Assembly (NCBI GenBank): GCA_001643675.2
Contig: LSRY02000002.1
Location: 595,501 to 659,500 of the forward strand
From: Monocercomonoides exilis
Lineage: Eukaryota > Preaxostyla > Oxymonadida > Polymastigidae
DNA: 64,000 nt
Reading direction: 5' to 3'
A program made the translations under genes and the position numbers. This document shows positions 11,864-24,700 of this stretch, one piece after another (position 1 is the stretch's first letter; each line of letters begins with the position of its first letter). The notes under the pieces are model-generated. The model was given only the letters and a program-made list of their open reading frames with translations, made no database searches and was not told the origin of the DNA.

Positions 11864-12893
11864 ATTCTCCTTTTTGTTGGTGTTAAAATATAGTACAGAT
11901 GAGATCAAGTCGGATCAAAATAGGAAATCATCATGAAATTTGAATTTTTTGATATTAAATGTATACTTAAGTTTAATCTGCAAATTTGAAAAAAGAAAGA
12001 AAGAAGTACACTTCCTCTGAATGTATGCAAAAACAACTCATTAAGTTGAAAAAGAGTAACATATAATTATTAGTAGAACACGATGTGAACAAAATCTTCA
12101 ATTGCACCATTAATGGTGTTAAGAAGGTGCTTAAATAATATGAAAAAGATATACATGTGAAAAAAACGTTAAAATATACACAACGTTTACTTCTACGACA
12201 AAGAAAAACGAAAAAAAGAAAATTATAATAAATGATTATATAAAAACGAAACCAATGGGATTAACAAGAAAGAATAGAAAGCTTTGAGGAAGTTAGTCAG
12301 AAAGGAGCTATTCCGCAACTTATAAAACAGTCACATAACAATCAAAGCTCAAATAAAAAAGAATCAGGAGCACATAAACTGTGATATGGGTATAGACCGT
12401 ATATCATAGTACTAACAATTAATCGTCTTGCTCTCAAGGTTAATTCAAATACACAAACGAGTATTAAAGCTATTATAAAGTAATGAGTTATACACATAAA
12501 TAAAAGTAATTACTGCTAAGTAAACGACAGCAAGCCAAATGGCTATAATAAAATGCGTCGAGTGTGATAGATAAGTATAAAAAGAGGAATTCTAAAAAAA
12601 CTATATACTGACGAAATATGAACACATTATAAAAAAAGACAAGGAAAGAGATTAAGAGCAATATAAAAAACATATGTTAAATATGTTAATCATATACAAA
12701 AGGAAAAAAATTCTTCTAAAAAAAAAAAAGGCAAAGAAATTATGCTAAAAGGACAAAATAAGGATAACAAGAAAAGATTTAAAAAAATTAAAAAAAAAAA
12801 AATCTAAAAAATTTAGAAAGAAAGCACACAAAAAATAGTTTTTTTTTCTTTTAAAATAAAAAAAAAACCACACAGAAATAAGTAGTCTTCAAC
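11864..12893. other. AT-rich intergenic stretch, probable 3' region of RRM gene
   Basis: No supported open reading frame. About 12240-12560 is less A-rich than its surroundings and could be a long 3' untranslated region of the minus-strand RRM gene, which ends at 12894, or part of an unrecognised non-coding RNA. Nothing more specific is visible. Confidence 0.5.
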
Positions 12894-15800
12894 CTAATAA
12901 ATACCAGATCCATTCCGTAAATCAGCCTTGCTATCGGAATTGGCCAGCTGCTCACTCGAAGGGATGGGAAGCGAAAGTGGCAATGATGAAGTCAGAGAGA
13001 AGGAGGGAAGCGACTCTGAGGAATTAGAAGGATCAGAGGAAGAATTAGCATTAGTTGTAGTTGTAGTTGTAGTTGATGATGAGGATGAGGATGATGAGGC
13101 AGCAGCAGAAGCAGACGAATCAGAAGTGGAAAGAGGAGAGATTGAAGGAAGAGGAAGAGGATATGAAGAAGAAGAAGAAGAAGAAGACGATGATGACGAT
13201 GATAATGAAGAGGTAGGAGGAGGTGGTGACGGTGGAGAAGAGGCAGACAGCGGAAGGGTGTTGGCAGTTGAACATTGAGTAGATGCCGCTGAGGTGAGAT
13301 AATGAAGCTCAGAAGGCATCTGTGTGACATAAAAAGAGTGAGGCAAGGTGCTGTTGCTACTGTCCATATCGCTATGGCCAATAACACTGTTATCGATGTT
13401 GCTACTGCTATTGCCATTGGTGCTGCTCCCAGAGCCGTTCGGCGCATGCGACGCATTTGAGAAGGAGGAACCAGAAGACGAGGTGAAGGAAGACATGTTT
13501 GTGGACCCAGTCAGCATTGATGAGGCAGACGAGGCAGAAGATGCAGTCAGCCCAGTCAGAGAGGCAGAGCTGGTGGTGTTGGCGGAGTTTGTAGAGTTAG
13601 CAGAGTTTGTGGAGCTGGTAGGCGAGGCAGAAGGGGAGTTGATGGCTGGATCGATGGCAGACAAGGAGAGTGAGGAGGACATCATGAATGAAGAAGGTGG
13701 GGACACAGATGTCAGTGTGATGTCGGAAGAGGACGAGTAAAACTGGCCAGCGGAAGAGAAAGTGGCGGTCGATGATGAGGAAGAGCCTGTAGCAGACGAG
13801 GCATTGATGGACGAGGTAGCACGGGATGAAGAGGCGATTGTGGATGGAGTCAGCGATTGTGTGGAGGCAGTGGCTGTGGAAGGCGAGGTGTATGCAGACG
13901 ATGCTGGTGACATCGACAGCAGCTCCTCGCCAATGGCAGTGAATGGAAACGTCATAATTCTGCTGTTCTCTGGCACAAGATGGTTGAACGCTTCCTCAAA
14001 CTCTTCATCTTCATTCTCGCTGCCTTCATCACTCGCATTCTTGTTATCACTGGCTTCAGCATCATCTCCTTCTTTGTTCTGCTTCAAGCCATCTTCTGCT
14101 TTCCTCTCAACAATTCCATCTTTCGTCTGCATCAGCGTAAATTGCAAGCGATGCTGCTGTTCTCTCAAAGGCTTCATCTGCAGCTGTGAAGGCTGCCCTG
14201 GCTGATTAGACAGGTTTGACAGGCTTGTTTGACTCATCTCGTCTGTTTCCTTCTCTCTGGCGAGTGAAAAATTGTTCACAGAATCTGCTGAATGTCTCAG
14301 AATGTCCAACACAAACGGAGTCATGTAAGGTGACAGAGGCATCGCTGAGACAGTCACTGACGATGTTTGCTGCTGAAGCTGCTGATTGGCATCCGAAGAC
14401 ACAACCATTCCATCATTGTTTTCGCCTTCTTTTGTGCCTTTCATGCTAATCTCGCTCGTTTCTTCTGCATCTGGCACAGCTGACTGCAGTTCATCACCTG
14501 CTTTGGATTTGATATCGCTGAAGCTGTTTGTCTTCTCCTCTCCTTCTTCTTCACACTCATCATTCGTCTCCGAGTCAGTCTCTACCTCAGAATCTCTATT
14601 GAGCTTCCTGAAACTGTACCTTCCTTTCGCTCCGCCACCTCTTCCAGTGCGAAACGATGTAGCCAATCCAAACGCATCGTCCTCAGATTCGTTGCTCTGC
14701 CCTTTCCTTCCACCCCATCGCATACGCGTTCCCAGCGCGCTGATGTCATTCAGCTCTGAAAAATCGATCTGTCCAGCACTGGAGTCTGTGTTCTGCCCAA
14801 TTGCATATTGCATTCCTGGTTTAATGGAAGACGATGGTGATGTGGACGATGCAGACAACGAAGACAATGGAGAAGCCATTGTCACATCAGGCATAACCAT
14901 ATCCCCGACACTCTTGCTTGCCTTCGGAGAAAAAGCTAAATACGGAGAATTTGACATCTTCGGAGAATCAGCGGTTTTGTCAGGATTTAAGTCCAATTCC
15001 ATATTATGTGTGTACTGCTGCAATTTAGCCTGTGCTAAATATTCATCAGACGTTCTATCAATCATTGAAGAAACAATCTTCATTCCGTCTGCACTAATCT
15101 CATTATCTGACAACAATCTCCGTCCATCTTCGGCTTTGAGTGAAGAAAGCAGTTCACTAAGCACTTGCGAGCTCGATTTGCCTTCAGTTCCACTTCCAGC
15201 TCCTATTCCTTTCCCACTTTCACTTTCACTTCCATTTTCGTTTCTAGTTCCCATCAACAATTCTTTCCTAATCTCACTTTCTCCTTCCTTTCCAAGTTTC
15301 AATGTGAACTCATCCCCGCACATATCTTGTGTCTGCGGTGCCGACATTGTTCTCTCAGCTTCTGCCATCTCTTCATCTGCTGGCAAATCAGCATCTGGCT
15401 CCGAATGCTCCGAGGCTGCCGACTCGGGCGAGTTCGGCGAGTCGCGGAGGGGCACAATCAGCGCCAGTGTGGCTGAGAGTGATCGCGGCTGGATCTGAGT
15501 GAAGGAGTCGTGCTGCTCTTCCAAAGAAGGCTTAGGCATGTGCTTGTGACCACGCATTTTGCCTTCCTTTGCTAATAACTCAGAAACCTTGGGGTTTGCT
15601 GGCAATGCATCGAGACGAGGGGGTTTACGATTAGGTGAAGAACCATTCAGATTTGAACTACGTGCATCTGCTCCTTTTCTTTGCAGCTCCTCTTCCAATT
15701 GTCTGCTCGTCATCAGCTTCTGTGCCATCGCAGGAGGCGACAGCTGTCTTCTCTGCCCTGACGCATATCCACCACTTACAGTCCCATTTACAGCGCCATT

Positions 15801-18800
15801 CATAGCAGCTGCCTTGTGCTCTCTAGCTGCTTCTCTCCTCTCAGAACTGGTTTTCAATGAATGCTTAGCACGTGAATGGCCGTTCTGATGAGAAGATGGA
15901 TGACGATGCAACATATTACGTGCTCTCTGCTGCATTCGTGCTTCTTCTTCTTCAGAGACAAAAGACTCTGTTCCATCGCCTACAGACAAAGAGGACGTTG
16001 CATTGGTTGCTGTAGCAGACGACGCACTGAATGAGGAGTAAGTGAGCGATGTAGACAGCGGTGAAAGAGAGGACGAAGAAGTATGACACGACATCGTATC
16101 AGATGCCATCGGTGACACAACACGGCCAGAAGCAGAGTGGGTAGAAGGCGAAGACGCAGGATGAAATTTGGGCAGCGGCAATGGTGGAGGTAATCCCAAA
16201 GGTGAGAGATCCATTCCAGGCGGAAGCAAAGTGCCGTTTGCAGCTCTTGCAGTGGTCTCCTTCCAAGCAGGACTCGAATGTGTACTGCTGCTTCCTGTTT
16301 TGTTCCCATTTCCAGCTGAAACTCCGCTCAAACCAGTCTTCGTAGCCACAGAGCGCATGTTGAATGGGGAAACGTTAGTCACTGGAGGCAGAGTGGCATA
16401 CGCCGAAGTGGTCGAAGAGGCAGCAGGATTCTGATTAGCAGTGGCTGATGCAGCTGAGAAAGGTCTGGCTGGAAGAGAAGGCAAAGACGGAGAAAAAGAA
16501 GTGGCGGCTGTAGTGCCAAATGAAGACGAAGCAGCATGTTTGGGCAAAGTCGAAGGCAAATTATGAGAAGAAACAGGCTGATCAGATGATGGCGACTGGA
16601 ACTTCACAAACGGGGTAACACGAATTTGAGAAGAAACATGATCAGCTGTGTTGTAGGAGATATCATTCGACAATGGAGACATGCTGGCAGACAAACCAGA
16701 TGGAGAAGCAGAAGGAAGAGATTCGGACTTTGATTGCGTTGCGGATGACGGCAGAGGAGGAAGAGGGAGCAAAGGCGATTCCAAATACGAATATTTGTGC
16801 TTTGATGAAGCCTTGTGGCGCCTGTGGTGGCTGCTGCGGTGATGGGAGTGTGCTTCATTAATATTGTCTTCAGCAAGCGTGCTATGCTTCAACGGCGAGC
16901 GAATCGAAGCCTGTTTGTGTTTTGGTGGGGGCGGAGTGGTTGAGGAAACAGCATCGACGTATTGCGAAGACGTTGAATGGGTCACTCTTGCTGAAACAGC
17001 AGCAGGAGAAGAAGAGGACGGAGGAGGCGGAGGAAGATGTGTGATGGTTGTGGGAGATTGTTGCATGGGCAAAGGCAGAGGGAGAGGAAGAAGAGGAGGC
17101 AGTGGAGGGAGCGGAGGCAGCTGTTTTTCGGGGGCCTGACGCAGTTGCGGAACAGGAGGTAGTGGTGGAAGAGGAGGCGGTGGTAGATCAGACAAATTAA
17201 AAGCTGAACCAGAAGAAGAAGAGGAGGAAGAAAATGATGATGGCAAAGAGACAGTTGTGGAAGGATGTGCTACATAAGACATATGCTTTACATCAGTTAA
17301 ACATGGATCAAAATGCATACTTGACAGCTTTGACAACGATGATTGAGAAGCCTGAGACGAAGAAAGCTGAGCACCAGTCAAAGAATCGCCCCACACAGAA
17401 GAAGGCATATACGATGAGTGGCTTGTTGGTGCACTTGGCAGAGAAGAAAGCGAAGAAGAGGATACAGAAGACGCAGAGGAGGAAGAAGCTGTTGGCAACA
17501 ATGACGCAAAGGTTGGTGTATGAGAAGACATGGACATATTTATATTCTGCGATTGGTGAAGCTGTGGTGTCTGTGGCTGAAATGGCGGTGTAATCATCAT
17601 GTGTGAAGACAATTGAGACTGAGGCAGAGGTTGTGATAGCGATGGAGAAAATGACGAAGAAAACGATGAAGAAAAAGCAGAAGAAGACGAAGGCGAAGGA
17701 GTAGCTCCCAAGCTCGTCTCGACTCCCAGATTTGAAGGAGTAAAAACATTAGGAGTGAATGAAGAAGTATCTATTCGCGGAGTAGGCAAAGAATCATTGG
17801 TAGATATGCTATTGTGGAATGCAGTCGACGCTTGATGAGAAAACGTTTTTCCAAACAAATTAACTGGAGGAGGAGGTAGATGCAATGTAGTTGATGTATC
17901 ATACAAAGAATTATGGGCTGAATGCGAGGCTGGAAGATGCGGTAGCTGCGACTGTAAAGGCGGAGATGGAGTCTTGGTGCTATGTGGCGTTTTAGGCAGC
18001 TGTGAAAAAGATGACACTAACTTTGAATCTGATCCAATAGCAAAATTCTCTTGCGTGTTTGATGACTGAGAAAGGAACATTCCTGATGATCCTGTAGCCG
18101 TTGCAGAAAACTCAGAGTTTTCAGTTTTCGAAGCTTCGAATGACCCTCGATTATTTCCTTTCATGTTTCCTCTTCCTTTTGGATATGCTGAATCTCTTGA
18201 TTTTTCTTTTTCTTTTTGACGCTCCCATTCCTCTTTTTCTTTAAGCCTTTTTTCCTTCATTGTTGAAGTTTCTGCGTATTTTATCATCAAAGGTGCAGAC
18301 GAACCAGTCAGACGATATCCTTGTAACGCTTTCAGAGCAGCATCAGCAGACGATTGAGATGTAAAACGAACAAATCCTATTTGCTTCGATGCATGAGTAT
18401 TTCCATCTACCATTACCTTAATTGCTTCGATTTCTCCGAAAGGTGAGAAAAGTGCATGCAAAGATTCTTTATAATAAAAAAAATCACAAATTGAAAAGTA
18501 AAAAATTAGTTACATAAAAAATCACACCTTCTGTTGTCGTTGGAAGAAGAGGTTTCACATATAGATTTGGATTTGCTACCATTGGTTGAGGTAATTTTGG
18601 TGGATTTGACCGTTTCACAAGCAAACACTTTTGTCCAAGCTTATAGTTGTTCATTTTTGATAACGCAAGAGATGCTTCGTCTTCACGAAAGTACTTCACA
18701 AATCCATATCCTAAACTTTCTCCAGTTTTATTGTCGACCTTTTATTTTTAAATTTAAAAATTTCAACGTAACAACACAAGAAAAGCTGCTACAAAAAGGC

Positions 18801-18939
18801 AAACCATGACTTTAGAAGAGGCAATTGTGCCAAACTGCGCAAATAATGAATACAGTTGCTCATCATCAACTGTATTAGGAAGATATTTCACAAACAAATT
18901 AAGTCGGTCGCAAGATTCCTGCATTTGTTGCTGAGTCAT
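12894..18939 (-). CDS. Two-RRM RNA-binding protein with very long Ser/Pro-rich tail
   Basis: Exons on the minus strand are 18939-18805, 18738-18528 and 18466-12894. Introns of 66 bp (GTTTGC...AAAAG) and 61 bp (GTGTGA...AAAG) keep frame, giving about 1972 residues. The start ATG at 18939 (MTQQQMQESCDRLNLF) precedes RRM1 directly. RRM1 (about 13-91) has RNP2 LFVKYL and RNP1 GYGFVKYF; RRM2 (about 102-180) has RNP2 NLYVKPL and RNP1 QIGFVRFT. Tandem RRMs of this kind occur in ELAV/CELF-type mRNA regulators. The other ~1790 residues are Ser-, Pro-, Thr- and Ala-rich with poly-Ser and poly-Pro runs and no visible fold, suggesting a disordered scaffold or RNP-condensate tail. The second intron falls inside RRM2. 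Stop is TAG. Confidence 0.88.
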
Positions 18940-19354
18940 TACACACACCAAAAATGACTAAATTACAAAGAAGTTTGCTAGATATAAAACTAAAGTCGAT
19001 GGTCTCAAATAGCGATCCAAAATGTCGTTGAAGCAAATAAAAAGGTAAATTTCCTCCTCCGTAAGATAAATACGAAATTAGGGAGCGATGATCCATTTGC
19101 TCAAATTTTAGAAATGGGTGTTTTTTCCATTTTGGATTCTAATTTGTCAATGAATATTCTTATTATTATATGTCAAGTTGAAAGAAATATATTGAAAAAT
19201 ATTGATAAAAAATAAACAAAATTCAAAATTCAAATAAAACTTTTTTATTCAAAATAAAATCAAAGTGAAGTGTCATGAAAATTGTTTAAGTTCAACAAAA
19301 AAAAAAAAAAGAAATTATAATTGTAATCTTTCAAATTCTAAAATTCCAAGTTTG
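18940..19354. other. Intergenic stretch between two minus-strand genes
   Basis: AT-rich. It contains the presumed promoter of the RRM gene and the 3' end of the WG/WD40 gene. A short minus-strand reading frame (19096-18899) overlaps the RRM start in another frame, and I could not join it by a credible intron. Confidence 0.5.
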
Positions 19355-21619
19355 CTAAAGAATTGCTGCCATTAAAGGATCAGGAAACAGAACCTCTATA
19401 ATCGTTCCATTACTAAGGCCAACAAAGAAGCGAAGTGAATTAAGTGGGTGTGGAGCCAGGCAAGTGACATAAGCCTGCTTCAACTCCTCGTTCTGTCTGG
19501 CCCTGTGCTTCTGATGTGCGTGTTTCGTTTTCTCCTTCTGCTGCGCAAACGCAGGCGCAGAAAAGAACTCGTAGTCAGACAAGCTGTCGCTCGACACAAC
19601 ATCTCCATCGTCCACCAAATTAGCCCCAGAAAACGGAGATTCAAAGGGAGAAGCACAAATCTCGCCTTCCTCCACAGCCTCGTCGTCTGATTCCTTCTCG
19701 CTGTCTGTCTTAGCAGCGCCACTTTCTCCTGTTTTCCCTGCTGTTCCAGCTGCTCTGTCTAATTCTTCTGCTATTCGGGTGAGGTTGACAAGAGAGCCAG
19801 TCACCAGAAGCTGATTGGCAGGAGTGAGAATCCTTAAGCGGTGGGGGATAGACACAGCTCCTACCGTTGTGCTGCTGGAGGAAGAGAAGGAAGAGAAGGA
19901 AGAGAAAGAAGAAGAAGTCTCAAATTGGATAGGAGAAGCAGCAGAAGCGATAGATTGGATGGTTTGAGCATATGGAGGAAGAGGGAAAGAGAGGAGAAGC
20001 TTGCTGTTCAGTGCCACAATGAAGGACGCCGACTCGCAGTCGAAACAGGCAGCTGTGATGATGTTGTGTGGAGAGGACTGATTTGCTGATGCTGATGCTG
20101 AAGAAGATAAAGAAGAAGAAGAAGAAGATGATGATGAAGATCCGTTTGGCAGCAACGAAAGAGGAGAGACCAAAGAAGTGCTTTGTAAAGCGACAGATGA
20201 CCACATCCCAATCAAATGGAATTGACAGGGGAAAGACGGCTCGGGTGCTCCTTCAATCAAGACAGGCTTGCATAAATAGAATATGACTGAAGAAATAAAC
20301 AAGTTAATAAAAAGAAGGAAGGAAGGAAGAAAGAAAGAAAGAAAAGAAAAGAAAAATAAGTAAAAATAAAATGGTTAATTATAAAAAACCAATAATCAAT
20401 CAACATACAAAAGTGTGTTGGCGTCACCAGCGCAATCGCTTTCTCGTTTGGCGAGTTGACAAACTTAAACCATTCTTCCTTCTCGTTCTTGCCCAGCTGC
20501 AGAAATCGCTGTGCCATCACAGACATCCCCTTCTCATCCACAATCTGCTTCCCCTTCGCCTTCATCGTACTCGGCTCTTCCAGCTCCAAACTCTCTGCGA
20601 TCGAGCCAACTTTGTTTTGTGTCTGTGAAGCAGCAGTCTGATCAGCTGCCCCAACTCCTTGTGCCTGCGGAAACGGCTTCTGCCACTCCTTCCACAGAAA
20701 CTCCACCTCCGCCTCCGACAGCAGCGATCGCAGCTTCTTCGTCTTCGTTCCTTCGCCCTGCTCAGCCCTCGCGCTGACAGTGAGTGCAGCCAGCAGCACG
20801 CTCTGGACGCTGAAGCTGGCGCCCCTCAGCTCCCGCAGCATGTTGTCAGTTGCGTGGAAGAGCGAGACAACTCCGTCGTTTCCGAAGCACAGCACGATGT
20901 GGAAAGCAGAGTTGACGGAGAACTGTATCTGCACGCTCGGCCGGTTGCGGATGGGCGCAATGAGCATCTTCCGCTTCGTAGCCACGTCCACCAGCATCAC
21001 CGTCCGGTCGTGTGTCGCCACGACAATCGTGTTCGGCTGCACCAGCGCGCCAACCGCAGTGCATTCGACTTTGGCGATGGCGGGGAATGCAACCTGCGGA
21101 GTTATGTGGAAGAAGAAAGGTCGCAGTCCAAATGTGCCGACTAGAACATCCTGGTCTTTGGAGAGGGAGAAAGAGCGGATTGGCGTCTGAAGAGTGTCTA
21201 ATGACACTTTTTTGCTGGCAGCAGCTGCAGCTGAGCCGACCATGTCGATTGGGCGGACGAGCTCGGAGACGAACTTCAGAGGGACAGCGGGTGAGGAGCT
21301 GGAAGATGACAAGTCTGAAGAAGAAGAAGAAGAAGAAGAAGAAGACGATGATGATAAAGAAGGGATTGAAAGAGAAACAGAAGATAATCTTTGAGGGTTG
21401 GTGGGGATTACTCCACAATGGATGAGTTGGTTGGGACCGCAGGATATGATGAAGATTGCATCGTTTTTCTTTTCTGAAATTTTTTATTTTAAAGAAAAAT
21501 GTGAAAAAAAATTGAAAATAATTAATCAAAAATTCATAATTCATTTAATAAAATAACAAAAGTTTATTTTTTTTTTTTAAAAAAAATAGAGAGAGAGTGT
21601 GAAAGAGAGAGAGAGAGAT

Positions 21620-21650
<31 letters not shown>

Positions 21651-21679
21651 AAGAGAGAAAGAGAGAAAGAGATAGAGAT

Positions 21680-21710
<31 letters not shown>

Positions 21711-24700
21711 GAGAGAGAGATAGAGAGAGAGAAAGAGATATATTATTATTAAAACTATTTCCATATAAAAAAGACAATTAAAACACACTTGTTTTGCATA
21801 TCCACATGTTTGTAACGTACTCATGCACCTTCCTTGCCACAAAGAAAGACGATACAATGTGTCCGTTCTGATATGGCGGCGGAGGCTGAGGAAGTGAAGA
21901 ATTGTTCTGAGACGAGTCAAAGGCTGCCTTCAGAGAGGCAAAGGGACCGTAATAAGAAGGAGCAGCGATGGAAGGGAAGCGGCTGTTAAGAACAGTCAGG
22001 CCGCATTGAACGAAAGGATTGGCAGATTCTGGGGATGAGGGGTTCATATGAGAGGGAGATAAAGACAAAGGCGAAGAAGAAGAAACTGAAGAAGAGGAAG
22101 AAATTGAAGAAGAAGAAGAATTAGAATTCATGTTGTTGTCTATGTTGCCCACAAGGCTGCGCAGTGTGCTCAGTTCAGAGGCAGTGAAGTCAGACAGCCC
22201 AAAGTCATCCTTATTTTCACTTGCATTTTTAACAGCTGCATAAGAAGAGAACGAAGAAGCAGAAGCAGAAGCAGAAGCAGAAGCAGAGGAAGAGGAAGAG
22301 GAAGAGGAAGAAGAACCTTTGTGAATATGGTCCAAAAAGTGCTTCTTTTCAGTTGGAGAAGATGAAGCATTAAAATCATTGCTCTTGCTATTTCTGGATG
22401 CAGAAGAAGAAGCAGAATTCGCAATAACCGCATCCTCACTAGCATCTTCTCTGAGCTCTGTCTCCAACAGCGAACGTGCTGCCTCCATTACATTTTCTGT
22501 TGAAAGCGCTGTGCCTTCCATCGACAGAGCCTCGTCAATCGTCCTCGACAGCAGCCGCTCTGAAGAAGGTGCTGCTTGCTTCTGTGAAGAAGAAGAAGAA
22601 GAAGAAGAAGAAGAAGAAGACTTTTGCCCTGCTGCATCTCTTGAAGGTCTTCTGTTTATTGGAGAAGAGCCACTCAGCAGTACATCACCTGCCTGAGCAG
22701 AAGCACTTCCATCAGAAGAACGAGCAGAAGGCGACAAGCCTGTCTTTGCTGCTTTCTCCTGTTTGTCATGTTTTTTCGGCTTGTGTATCACTCGAGCATT
22801 CGCACTTGTGGGCGACACAGAAGACGATGGCCTTCTCCTCACTGGCGAGAACTCAGCCCTGTGTGTGGGCGTGGAGGCGCCCTGGAACGGATAGTTTGGA
22901 GAATTGCTGGGCGTCAGGTGGAGAGGCGTTGAAGCACGTGAAGTGGAGTTGCGCTCTGCCCGCTCCTCCATCCCGCGCCTTTCCTCCTCGTCGCTCTGCG
23001 ACAGCTGCTCCTCCTTTGCATTCAGCGTCTCCTTCAGCTGCGCTGGCGTTACTCTCATTCTGCTTCCACTGCTACTGCTACTGCTCTCCCTCGCTTGCAG
23101 CTCCTTCAGCCGCTTCCGCTCCGATGGTCGGATGTAGTCCTTCTTCGGCTTCGGGGCAGAGCTGACAATCATCACATCATCATCCAAGTCAATCGTCTCT
23201 CCAACAACATCATCGTCTGCAAATGAGTATCCATACGCCGCCTCCACATCAATCGAACTGTCATCCACAAACCCGCCAAACGCGCCGAGCGGCCGCGGGT
23301 ACATGTAATCTGGCTCTGCATACGGCATCCCGCCCATCTGCGGGTACTGCGGCGCCATCCTCCCTCTCGTCTTGAATCCCTGGCTGCCTCTGCCAAAGCG
23401 ATCGAATTCTCCCATCTGTGCCATGTCTCTGCCGTTCTGTGGCAGCTGGAACCAGTTGGGCGGATATTCACTCTCAATGAAGGGCCTTCCCGGGTGGAAC
23501 GGTGCAGTCACAGGGTGCAGCGCAGTTGAGGCGCCTCTATCAGCACCTGCCAAACTGCCTCTGCGCACAGGGACATTCGGCGGAGAGGACATCAGCGGCG
23601 CAATCGACATCGGCGAAGGAGGGTGTGCTGCGTTTGCCACAGCCAGCGGAGGGAGGAGGTCGTTCCAGCTGCCGTAGCCGTCCTCAAACGTGCCGTCTGC
23701 CTCGAAGTCGTTGATGTAGTCCATCACCCGCTTCTCTGCAATTTCGCCCCGGCTTTGGCTCAGACTTAGGCTTATGCTTTGGCTCTGGCTCTGCCCTCTC
23801 TCGTCGTCACGCTGGTACGACTTCCGCCCGCTGGACGAGCTGCTGCGCCTATCCTGGCTAAACTCGTCTCTGATGTCTCCTCCTTTCCTTCGAGAAATCC
23901 TCCGCTCGCCAAACGGAGGAGAACGAGAACGCGAACGCGAACGAGAATGCGACCGCGATGGGGATGGAGTCCGCGATTTCTGTCTGTATCGCTCGCTGCC
24001 GTGCCGCTGGCTGTTGCTGCTGTCTTCAAAGCCCGTCAGACGGGCCCTGTTTCCCAACGGAATCATGTTCGGGTTGGAGCTCTTGCCAAACCCGCGCATG
24101 TTGCCTGTGAAACTGCTGCTGCTGCTGCTGTTGTTGTTGTAATTGTCTCTGCCATCGCGGTGTCTTCTTGGACTTCGTTGGCCGTCGCTTCCCCAACCAG
24201 AGGAAGAAGAAGATGACGATGACCAATCAGACGAATAGGAATCTCTCTTGCCTCTTCTGTCTGAGTACTCTCCATCTCTGCTGCTTCCACTGCTGCTGCT
24301 CTGCCCTTGCGCGCTGTTTCTATCATCAGCCTGCCAGCCAGACGAGTCAGAGTCACCCCATCCTTCACTCACAGGCACACTCGACGCTTCCCACGAGCCC
24401 CACGTCTTCCCTTTCCCTTGAAAGCGCTCTCTCTGTGAACCTCCCCCGTTTCTGTCAGAATGCCTGCCGCCTCTGCGATCGTCCCTGTTTGCGCCTCGGA
24501 AGCTCTCTCTCCTCTCTTCCTGCTTTTCTTGTCCAGACCCACCCCAGTCGCTTCCCCAGCCAGAGCCGTCTTGCTTCTCAGCGCTTTGGGGCAGTGCACT
24601 TGTTGGATCCGGCTCACCCCATCCATCGCTTGCGGACTCTGAGGAATCGCTCCATCCGCCCCATCCTTTGCTGCCTTTGGATCCAGATGCATCCTTTTTT

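Noticed and set aside
11864..11908. Upstream starts at 11908, and likewise 26691, 53329 and 44296
   Set aside because: The first codons there are TTG or GTG, not ATG. I used the first in-frame ATG or the spliced upstream exon.
18899..19096. Short minus-strand frame as an N-terminal extension of the RRM protein
   Set aside because: It is in another frame and the only visible GT...AG between them is 18 bp, which would not restore frame.
21477..21788. Two separate genes, the WG-repeat gene ending at 21778 and a WD40-like gene starting downstream
   Set aside because: Only about 300 bp separates them and no good first exon exists. The one mini-exon candidate (ATG GAA ATA at 21764-21756) is 14 nt from the upstream stop. 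A donor and acceptor in matching phase join the two cleanly. Kept as an alternative.
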